A stretch of DNA of 7,456 nt, from positions 1-7,456 of the forward strand of contig JAGOGU010000068.1 in assembly GCA_017996515.1 (NCBI GenBank). The letters are read 5' to 3'. This DNA comes from Allobrachymonas sp. GTDB taxonomy: Bacteria; Pseudomonadota; Gammaproteobacteria; Burkholderiales; Burkholderiaceae_C. Shown piece after piece: positions 1-7,456 of the stretch. A program made the translations under genes and the position numbers. How positions within the stretch are numbered: the stretch's first letter is position 1; each line of letters starts with the position of its first letter. Under the pieces are notes generated by a model. The model ran no database searches. It was not told where the DNA came from and was given only the letters and a program-made list of their open reading frames with translations.

Positions 1-59
1 ACATTCAGGCATATTGACCCCTGCGCATCCCTGTCGTTACCGTCACAGCGCAAAAACCA

Positions 60-90
60 CAAAGCCCCTCATGCGGGGCTTTGCTTTTTT
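60..90. terminator. Bidirectional rho-independent terminator downstream of purC
   Basis: A 9-bp perfect stem (60-68 with 75-83, core AAAGCCCC/GGGGCTTT) encloses a six-base loop. On the plus strand it is followed by C and six T residues (85-90). On the minus strand it is followed by GTGG and then five T residues. It lies about 60 bp beyond the purC stop codon, so it should end the minus-strand purC transcript. Its stronger plus-strand T-tract suggests that it also ends a plus-strand gene lying left of the window. Bases 1-59 hold no gene I can support. Confidence 0.8.
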
Positions 91-146
91 ACACGCACAG
101 CGGCAGCGGCTTGCGGCTCATTTGCGCCAATTGGCCGCCACGCCGT

Positions 147-1067
147 TTAACGGGTCAGTCTTTCCAGCGCCTCGCGGTATTTGGCGGCCGTGTTGGCAAT
201 CACTTCGGCGGGCAAGCTGGGCGCAGGCGCGGTTTTTTTCCACGGCTTGCCCTCTACCGTGGCCGTTTCCAGCCAGTCGCGCAGATACTGCTTGTCGTAG
301 CTGGGCGGGTTTTTGCCCGCCTGGTGCGCCGCAACGTATTGCGCTTGCGGCCAATAGCGGGAGCTGTCGGGCGTGAGCACCTCGTCCATCAAGGTGAGGG
401 TACCGTTTTCATCCAGACCAAACTCGAACTTGGTATCGGCAATGATGATGCCCTTGGTCAGCGCATAGTCGGCCGCCGCCTGATACAAAGCGATGCTGAT
501 GCTGCGCATCTGCGCAGCCAGTTCTTTGCCAATCATGGCCTCGACCTGCGCAAAGCTGATGTTCTCGTCGTGCTCGCCCACCTCGGCCTTGGCCGCCGGA
601 GTGAAAATGGGTTCGGGCAGTTTGTCGGCATTGCGCAGCCCCGCGGGCAAAGGCACTCCGCACACGCTTTGCTGCTGCTGGTATTCCGCCCAGCCGCTAC
701 CTGCCAGATAGCCGCGCACCACGGCCTCGACCGGCAGGGGCTTGAGCCGCTTGACCAGCATGCTGCGCCCCTGTACCTGCGCCACTTCGTCGGCCTGCAC
801 CACGCTCTCGGGCGCATCGCCCGTCAGGTGGTTGGGGCAAAGATGCCCCAGTTTGTCGAACCAGAACAGCGCCATTTGCGTCAGCAACGCGCCCTTGCCG
901 GGGATTGGCTCGGACATGATGACATCGAACGCGCTGATGCGGTCGCTGGCCACCATCAGAATGCGGTCATCGCCCACGGCGTAGTTGTCGCGCACCTTGC
1001 CGCGCGCCAGCAGCGGCAGCGAATGCAGGTGAGAAGTGTGCAGTGCGGTCAGTGGTGTTGCTTGCAT
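147..1067 (-). CDS. purC: Phosphoribosylaminoimidazole-succinocarboxamide synthase (SAICAR synthase)
   Basis: PurC joins L-aspartate to CAIR using ATP, giving SAICAR in cytoplasmic de novo purine synthesis. The 306-residue product has the family signatures in order: the N-terminal glycine-rich nucleotide-binding stretch [11 protein letters not shown] (19-29), [10 protein letters not shown] (41-50), the substrate loop [16 protein letters not shown] (111-126), DTKFEFG (211-217) and [13 protein letters not shown] (228-240). Its length and motif spacing match the long, yeast Ade1-like form common in Burkholderiales rather than the roughly 240-residue E. coli form. The chosen ATG begins [10 protein letters not shown]; an in-frame ATG ten codons upstream adds residues without family support, and neither start has a clear Shine-Dalgarno sequence. 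The gene lies 78 bp downstream of a same-strand aspartokinase, so read-through is possible. A hairpin terminator follows it. No purE or purK is next to it in this window. Confidence 0.97.
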   Translation of the reverse strand: MQATPLTALHTSHLHSLPLLARGKVRDNYAVGDDRILMVASDRISAFDVIMSEPIPGKGALLTQMALFWFDKLGHLCPNHLTGDAPESVVQADEVAQVQGRSMLVKRLKPLPVEAVVRGYLAGSGWAEYQQQQSVCGVPLPAGLRNADKLPEPIFTPAAKAEVGEHDENISFAQVEAMIGKELAAQMRSISIALYQAAADYALTKGIIIADTKFEFGLDENGTLTLMDEVLTPDSSRYWPQAQYVAAHQAGKNPPSYDKQYLRDWLETATVEGKPWKKTAPAPSLPAEVIANTAAKYREALERLTR

Positions 1068-1145
1068 GACGATCAAAGTAAGGTGAAATAAATACAAAGA
1101 CGGCCGCTTGCCGCCCGCAGACGCTGCCGGATAAGATTTTTTTGC

Positions 1146-2552
1146 CTACTCGCAGCCCAGCGGCACAAATGCGCGCGACGGCAGGCACAGCGCGCGGTTC
1201 AAGGCGATGATGGCAGGCTTGTAATCCTCGCGATCGACCAGGAACTGCATATTGACCTGGCGCAGCGTTTGCGAAATGCAATTGACATTGACCTTGGCCT
1301 CGGCCATGGCCTGCGCGGCACGCGCCAGCACACCCGGAATGGCGATGTTGGAGCCAATGACGCAAACAATCGCGCAGGGCTTGACCGTGACCACCTGGTA
1401 CTTGGCCTGCAACTCTGCGATCAACTCAGGCGTAACGGCCTTATCCCACAGCAGATGGACAATTGAATTGGCATTGGTCGCCTTGAGGATGTACGAAATA
1501 TTGTGGCGCGACAAAATGCCTACCAGCCCCAAATCAAAGCCCACCGTGCCCACCATGTGCGGGTCGTGAATTTCCACCAGCGTGACCTGCTCGCTGCCGG
1601 TGATGATTTCCACGCGGGCGCTTTCGCCCACATAGTCTTTGGTAATCAAGGTGCCGGGGTGCTCCGGCTCGAAGGTGTTTTTCAGGCGGATGGGAATACC
1701 CGCGTGCTCCATCGGTTTGGACGCCTTGGGGTGAATCGCCTCCATGCCCACATCAGCCAACTGGTCGGCCACATCGTAATTGGTCGCGCCCACGATCACG
1801 GCATTGGCCAGCCCCACGATATTAGGGTCAGCCGACGAAAGGTGAAACTCCTTGTGGATCACCGCCTCATCCGGGCGCACTTCCACGGCGATCTTGCTGA
1901 AAGTGACTTCGGAATAGCCGCGGTCAAACTCGCGCATGATGCCTTCCGTGCCCTTGGTGTAGCCCGTCGCCACGATCACGCTATTGGCAATATCCACATC
2001 CTTGAAGCTGTGGTGAATACGCTCGTCAATCGTCCAGGCTTTGCTGTCATGAAAGCCAGCCAGGTCTTTCAGAATGGCCCGCACGCCCTGTGCCTTGAGA
2101 ATTTCCACCGAGTTGAAGGCGCTGTGCGACTCGCCAATCGAAGCCAGAATTTCGCGTGCCGCCAGCAGCACACTTTTGCGATTCAGGTAACCGCTGGCCA
2201 ACACGTGGCGCAAGGCATTCAAATGCTCGCGCGCTTCGGCAATGCGCTGATCGACAAAGGCATTGGCCACATCCAGCGGCAGCCCCAGGCTGACAAAGCC
2301 CGCATTGATGGCTTTGAGGCTATCGGCCAGATTCGCCAGCGCCACCATGTAATCTTGCCCATTGGCAAACAGCGCATAAATACCCGGCTCTCCCGTTTTT
2401 TTGTGCTCCAGCAACTGGTTGGTCACGCCGGAATAAGCCGACACCACATAGATACGGCCATAAATGCGCGACTTGTCTTGCAGCATGATGTGATGCAGCA
2501 CCTGGTCAAAGGCCGACATCGATGTTCCACCAATTTTCTCAACCGAAATCAT
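1146..2552 (-). CDS. Aspartate kinase, ectoine-cluster (Ask_Ect-like) type
   Basis: This is an aspartokinase (L-aspartate + ATP to 4-phospho-L-aspartate), the entry step to lysine, threonine, methionine, diaminopimelate and, in some bacteria, ectoine. The 468-residue product has an amino-acid-kinase domain (about 1-305) with VEKIGGTSM (4-12) in place of the usual KFGGTS, the substrate segment GYTKGTEG..DRGYSEVTF (197-218), GMEAIHPKA (269-277) and KNTFEPEHPGT (291-301). Two ACT-like regulatory segments follow (about 315-385 and 393-455). The variants IGGTSM, LLEHKKTGEPG (47-57), DRGYSEVTF and IHKEFHLSSADP (232-243) match my recollection of the Ask_Ect aspartokinases encoded beside ectABC, not canonical LysC. 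The start at 2552 is supported by GAGGA five bases upstream and by homology beginning at the next residues. No ect genes lie nearby. The subfamily is recalled, not searched; aspartokinase itself is secure. Confidence 0.92.
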   Translation of the reverse strand: MISVEKIGGTSMSAFDQVLHHIMLQDKSRIYGRIYVVSAYSGVTNQLLEHKKTGEPGIYALFANGQDYMVALANLADSLKAINAGFVSLGLPLDVANAFVDQRIAEAREHLNALRHVLASGYLNRKSVLLAAREILASIGESHSAFNSVEILKAQGVRAILKDLAGFHDSKAWTIDERIHHSFKDVDIANSVIVATGYTKGTEGIMREFDRGYSEVTFSKIAVEVRPDEAVIHKEFHLSSADPNIVGLANAVIVGATNYDVADQLADVGMEAIHPKASKPMEHAGIPIRLKNTFEPEHPGTLITKDYVGESARVEIITGSEQVTLVEIHDPHMVGTVGFDLGLVGILSRHNISYILKATNANSIVHLLWDKAVTPELIAELQAKYQVVTVKPCAIVCVIGSNIAIPGVLARAAQAMAEAKVNVNCISQTLRQVNMQFLVDREDYKPAIIALNRALCLPSRAFVPLGCE

Positions 2553-2557
2553 GCGTG

Positions 2558-2562
2558 TCCTC
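2558..2562 (-). promoter_or_regulatory. Shine-Dalgarno site of the aspartokinase gene
   Basis: On the minus strand GAGGA stands five bases before the ATG at 2552-2550. It settles the start against a longer in-frame reading that would begin at 2639 and add 29 residues with no resemblance to the family. Confidence 0.75.
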
Positions 2563-2817
2563 AAATAATTCCTGCGTGCAGCAAATACACGGCACCATGC
2601 CAACACAATCAGCGTCCGGCATGCTGCCGAGCCATCCATCTTGCATTATCGCCTTGCGTCAGCCCAAACCGCCACGCAGCAGGACTTGGAACCATGTATT
2701 GACCGGGATGGCCATGGGAATGTTGCTGAAAGGCCGCCTCACGCATGGCTGTGCGATGGGCAAAGCCCATCCAGCCTATACCGAGCGGTCTTCGCAACAA
2801 ATCTATCTATAAAAACA

Positions 2818-2823
2818 TATAAT
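2818..2823 (+). promoter_or_regulatory. Sigma-70 -10 box of the rhodanese gene
   Basis: A perfect TATAAT lies 34 bases before the rhodanese ATG in an AT-rich stretch that contrasts with the GC-rich surroundings. A second, overlapping candidate, TATAAA, is at 2808-2813. No good -35 hexamer is at the usual 16-18 bp: the sequence there is CAACAA or similar, while TTCGCA at 2791 is too far away (21 bp). The promoter may therefore be weak or need an activator. The predicted leader is about 25-30 bases. Confidence 0.6.
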
Positions 2824-2846
2824 ATTGCACGCACCTAATTTTTATC

Positions 2847-2851
2847 AGGAG
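2847..2851 (+). promoter_or_regulatory. Shine-Dalgarno site of the rhodanese gene
   Basis: AGGAG lies six bases before the ATG at 2858. It decides this start over an in-frame ATG at 2825, which would put a charged extension in front of the signal peptide and would fall about where transcription should begin. Confidence 0.85.
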
Positions 2852-2857
2852 TTTTCC

Positions 2858-3445
2858 ATGAACCATCGTTTGTTGATCGCATGCCTGGCGGCTGCGTGTG
2901 CTTTGCCCCTGCAAGCACAAACCACTGCGACCGCCACTCCCCCTTCCATAGGCATTACTGCCGAAGCCGCTTACCAGCTAGAAAAAACAACAGGTGAACA
3001 GGTCTTGTTTATCGATGTGCGCGATCCAGTGGAAATCATGTTTGTCGGCAATACCGACATGGTGGATGCAAACATTCCTTTCATGTTGGCCAACCGCCAG
3101 CACTGGGACAGCAAAAACCAGCGTTTCGAGATGCAGCGCAATCCGCAGTTTATCCAGCAAGTAGAAGCTGCGCTGAAGGCGCGCGGCCTGGATAAAAATG
3201 CCACCATCATCACCATGTGCCGTTCGGGCAGCGAGCGTGGCGAACCCAGCGCCCAGTATTTGCGGGAGCATGGCTTCCCCAATGCGCTGTATGTAATCCA
3301 TGGCTTTCAAGGCCGCCCTGCCAAAGAAGGCCCGCAAGCAGGCATGCGTGTGGTCAATGGCTGGCAAAACAGCGGCTTGCCCTGGAGCGCCAAGCTCAAT
3401 CCAGAAAAAATCTACCGCGAGCAGGCTCCCGCAAGCAAGCCCTGA
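2858..3445 (+). CDS. Exported single-domain rhodanese-like protein
   Basis: The 195-residue product starts with a Sec-type signal peptide: MNHR, a hydrophobic core LLIACLAAACALPL, and a likely cut after LQA at about residue 20. The mature protein should therefore be periplasmic. One rhodanese fold follows. LFIDVRDPVE (50-59) is the conserved early strand and Asp/Arg motif. CRSGSERG (121-128) is the six-residue active-site loop with the persulfide-carrying Cys121. VNGWQNSGLPW (166-176) is the usual C-terminal segment. A stretch between them (about 62-100) is longer than in minimal GlpE-like rhodaneses. Family members move sulfane sulfur or act in thiol redox chemistry; the substrate cannot be told from sequence. 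It has its own promoter and ribosome site and ends at a hairpin terminator, so it appears monocistronic. Its minus-strand neighbours give no functional hint. Confidence 0.93.
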   Translation: MNHRLLIACLAAACALPLQAQTTATATPPSIGITAEAAYQLEKTTGEQVLFIDVRDPVEIMFVGNTDMVDANIPFMLANRQHWDSKNQRFEMQRNPQFIQQVEAALKARGLDKNATIITMCRSGSERGEPSAQYLREHGFPNALYVIHGFQGRPAKEGPQAGMRVVNGWQNSGLPWSAKLNPEKIYREQAPASKP

Positions 3446-3469
3446 GATACAGCGAGCACGGGCAAAAAC

Positions 3470-3494
3470 AAACGGCACCTCAAGGTGCCGTTTT
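3470..3494. terminator. Bidirectional hairpin terminator between rhodanese and the minus-strand genes
   Basis: An 11-bp perfect inverted repeat (3470-3480 with 3483-3493, AACGGCACCT/AGGTGCCGTT plus an outer A-T pair) folds with a tight TCAA loop. On the plus strand it ends in four T residues, 25 bases after the rhodanese stop. On the minus strand it is followed by TGTTTTTG, a better T-tract, and lies just past the decayed gyrB end at 3515. It can stop transcription from both sides, including any yjdM transcript coming from the right. Confidence 0.82.
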
Positions 3495-3514
3495 GCATGG
3501 TGGCTGTATGCCGC

Positions 3515-3661
3515 TTATACGTCTCAGTTGGCGGCCCGCAGCGCATTAGTTTTCATGAAGTTGCGGCGCGGGCTCCACGCCATCGCCCATGCGCATGGTG
3601 TGAACACATAGTCGGTCCCTTGAGGCGCCACCCATCTGCACGCGCAGCAGGCGACGCACGT
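3515..3661 (-). pseudogene. gyrB (fragment): Decayed duplicate of the gyrB 3' end
   Basis: This stretch aligns along its whole length with the last 143 bases of the intact gyrB (4125-4267), in the same orientation. By eye about three quarters or more of the bases match, including long runs around CCCGCAGCGCATT and CTGCACGCGCAGCAGGCG. On the minus strand it reads VRRLLRVQ in one frame, then, after an added base near 3570, RRNFMKTNALRAAN in another. A TGA stands where the Ile codon of an Asn-Ile-Asp-Val-stop ending should be; GAC, GTA and TAA still follow it (3515-3523). Net length is four bases greater than the intact copy. It has no start of its own and begins at the yjdM stop codon. A ParE fragment is less likely because the ending is GyrB-like. 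Confidence 0.87.
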
Positions 3662-4005
3662 CACGCCTTTTTGAGAAATTCCGACTTCAGCATCATGCTG
3701 CCGTGCTCGGTTTTGCAGTCCACATTGTGATCGCCTGCGCCATCCACCAAACGAATGCTTTTGATTTTGGTGCCTTTTTTCAAGGTGATGGAACTGCCCT
3801 TGACCTTCAGGTCTTTGACCAACAACACCGCATCGCCATCGGCCAACGGGGTGCCGTTCGCATCCAGCACGGCAGCGGGGGCTTCTTCTTCGTCTGCCGT
3901 GGCTTGCGCTGGCCATTCGTACCCGCAATCGGGGCAGATGAAGTTGGCTTCGTCGGGGTAGGTGTTTTCAAGCCCGCACTGCGGGCAGGGAGGAATGGTT
4001 GGCAT
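3661..4005 (-). CDS. yjdM: YjdM/PhnA-family zinc-ribbon protein
   Basis: The 114-residue product closely resembles E. coli YjdM, formerly PhnA. An N-terminal zinc ribbon has paired cysteines CPQC (Cys7, Cys10) and CPDC (Cys24, Cys27). An acidic linker (about 34-42) follows. The conserved C-terminal domain contains DANGTPLADGD, VKDLKVKGSS, LKKGTKIKSIRLV and DHNVDCK, and ends in LKSEFLKKA. The family was first tied to alkylphosphonate use, but E. coli YjdM is not needed for that and its true role is unclear, so phosphonate function should not be assumed. No phn operon is present. The ATG at 4005 gives the usual family N-terminus, though no Shine-Dalgarno precedes it. The gene lies 119 bp after gyrB on the same strand, and its TGA abuts a duplicated gyrB end, suggesting that it was inserted here. 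Confidence 0.95.
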   Translation of the reverse strand: MPTIPPCPQCGLENTYPDEANFICPDCGYEWPAQATADEEEAPAAVLDANGTPLADGDAVLLVKDLKVKGSSITLKKGTKIKSIRLVDGAGDHNVDCKTEHGSMMLKSEFLKKA

Positions 4006-4124
4006 GGGTTGGGGTATCTGTGTTCGGACGTCCGTGTCCTGGTATTTTGTTCAGTGCTTGTGTATCTGCGGCATAGGCATGCGCTTGAAGACAAGTCGCA
4101 CGCCCCAGCCATCAAGCACCAGAA
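4006..4124 (-). other. Spacer between gyrB and yjdM with a perfect palindrome
   Basis: The 119 bp between the gyrB stop and the yjdM start contain a perfect 10-bp palindrome, CGGACGTCCG, at 4025-4034, about 20 bases before the yjdM start. A looser inverted repeat (GCTTGA at 4083, TCAAGC at 4112) lies closer to gyrB. I see no clear terminator for gyrB and no convincing promoter for yjdM. The spacer does not resemble the sequence that follows the decayed gyrB end at 3514. Confidence 0.45.
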
Positions 4125-6867
<2,743 letters not shown>

Positions 6868-7170
6868 TCAATGCAGCACCACGGGGTTGCCCGCCAGGCT
6901 GGCGTAGTGCTCCAGCGCGTCTTCCACTTCTTCCTGGGTGGGGGTGATCTGGCGCCAAGCCTGAATCTGGCGTTCGAACAGATCGGCCCAGCCGCCTTCC
7001 AGATACACATGCCTGCCCGCGCGCTTATCCACAATCTCGAAGCCATCACGCTCCAGCCGCGGCGGGCCGCGATCAACCGGCGCAGCCTCACCCTCTGCCG
7101 CCGCGTCAGCGACAGGTGTGCCACGCAGATGCACCACAACGAAGTCATCCGAGTGGTACAAAGTGGTCAT
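6868..7170 (-). CDS. DUF3567 family protein
   Basis: The 100-residue product is a small soluble protein of unknown function with no signal peptide or membrane segment. It begins MTTLYHSDDFVVVHL, close to the MxMLYxSDxYVVV opening I recall for DUF3567, a family found in Burkholderiales. The rest fits too: GFEIVDKRAGRHVYLEGGWADLF (43-65) and a helical tail RQIQAWRQITPTQEEVEDALEHYASLAGNPVVLH (67-100). An Ala/Pro-rich linker (19-40) lies between the halves. The start is set by family likeness. Two in-frame ATGs upstream (7203 and 7224) would add 11 or 18 residues; an AGGGG two bases before the 7203 ATG is too close to be ideal, and no Shine-Dalgarno precedes 7170. The gene lies upstream of gyrB on the same strand, separated by a likely weak terminator. 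Confidence 0.88.
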   Translation of the reverse strand: MTTLYHSDDFVVVHLRGTPVADAAAEGEAAPVDRGPPRLERDGFEIVDKRAGRHVYLEGGWADLFERQIQAWRQITPTQEEVEDALEHYASLAGNPVVLH

Positions 7171-7224
7171 ATTGGGATGAGAGTGCGAGAAACGGTCTTC
7201 CATATCCCCTACATTGTGGCGCAT

Positions 7225-7456
7225 TGGGCAACTTCAAGCCGCGGGCAAAGCGCATCTTGTACACCCGTTAGGGCTTTTGGACACCAACAGCCCTTGCCGC
7301 TTTTTATACGACAAAAATCCCCGTCAGCGCGGCAAATACGCTGCATCCCCTTGCAAAGCCCTACAAATCTGTTTCAAACTGTGAGCCAAACAGGCCCAAC
7401 ACGCATTAAGATGCAGGTTTATCAGGTTGGGTGCCTGCGTGGCACGAGCGGTCACG
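7225..7456. other. Right-edge noncoding stretch
   Basis: I see no gene in these 232 bp. On the minus strand TATAAA (7308-7303) could be a -10 box for the DUF3567 gene, but no -35 fits at normal spacing. An inverted repeat AGGGCT/AGCCCT (7270-7275 and 7289-7294, 13-base loop) lies between that box and the gene, without a T-tract on the minus strand. No tRNA or rRNA sequence is recognisable. Confidence 0.4.

Larger units (their letters stand above)
2553..2857. other. Divergent intergenic region between aspartokinase and rhodanese genes
   Basis: This 305-bp region must hold promoters for both divergent genes. The rhodanese side is clear: an AT-rich stretch (2791-2850) with a perfect TATAAT. On the aspartokinase side I see no convincing sigma-70 or sigma-54 pair. 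A GATAAT on the minus strand near 2650 lacks a matching -35. A perfect 7-bp inverted repeat (GATGGGC, AAA, GCCCATC) lies at 2755-2771 without a T-tract. Short open frames here have no recognisable product. I saw no riboswitch that I could name. Confidence 0.6.

Noticed and set aside
2553..2660. Sigma-54 promoter (TGGCAT..TTGC) for the aspartokinase gene
   Set aside because: The GG and GC elements are not 10 bases apart in any register, so the spacing rule fails.
1503..2702. A 399-codon plus-strand open frame antisense to the aspartokinase gene
   Set aside because: It mirrors a well-supported gene and its product has no recognisable motif. The same holds for the plus-strand frame opposite purC (81-1091).
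2609..2800. A 63-codon minus-strand open frame in the divergent intergenic region
   Set aside because: There is no ribosome site and no recognisable product, and it covers the region where promoters are needed.
3524..3928. A 134-codon minus-strand frame ending in RRNFMKTNALRAAN
   Set aside because: Only its tail is meaningful, as part of the decayed gyrB end. The rest is yjdM read in the wrong frame, so it is not a fusion gene.
7025..7033. Perfect DnaA-box sequence TTATCCACA, considered as a sign of oriC near gyrB
   Set aside because: It is a single copy, lies inside the conserved VDKR codons of the DUF3567 gene, and has no cluster of boxes or AT-rich unwinding region nearby.

Overview
The window looks like ordinary chromosome from a betaproteobacterium of the order Burkholderiales, most likely near Comamonadaceae. 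The evidence is the GC-rich coding sequence, a GyrB with the Gram-negative C-terminal insert, and a small DUF3567-type protein, a family I know from Burkholderiales. No rRNA, tRNA, CRISPR array, insertion sequence, integrase or transposase is visible.

Layout, left to right. A bidirectional hairpin terminator (60-90) closes purC (147-1067, minus), which makes SAICAR in purine synthesis. Upstream of purC, 78 bp away and on the same strand, is an aspartate kinase (1146-2552, minus) of the type usually linked to ectoine gene clusters; no ectoine gene is present here. A 305-bp intergenic stretch with a good -10 box leads into a divergent plus-strand gene for an exported single-domain rhodanese (2858-3445). 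That gene ends at a second bidirectional hairpin (3470-3493). Next, on the minus strand, are a decayed copy of the last ~145 bp of gyrB (3515-3661), a yjdM/phnA-type zinc-ribbon gene (3661-4005) and the intact gyrB (4125-6707). Upstream of gyrB are a 160-bp spacer with several hairpins, a DUF3567 gene (6868-7170), and a right edge with no gene.

The most notable feature is that yjdM sits between two direct copies of the gyrB 3' end. The intact copy is upstream of it. A frameshifted copy, which still keeps the trace of an Asn-Ile-Asp-Val-stop ending, begins at the yjdM stop codon. The simplest reading is that gyrB and the rhodanese gene were once convergent neighbours sharing the 3470-3493 terminator. 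A segment of about 0.6 kb carrying yjdM and a replacement gyrB 3' end was then added. This is an old micro-insertion or duplication; no enzyme for it is visible.

Functionally these are mostly housekeeping genes: purine synthesis, aspartate activation, DNA supercoiling and periplasmic sulfur or redox chemistry. The aspartokinase and PurC both consume L-aspartate and ATP, but nothing in the sequence proves co-regulation. I found no convincing new multi-gene system. The gyrB-end duplication and the aspartokinase without ectoine genes are the points worth following.
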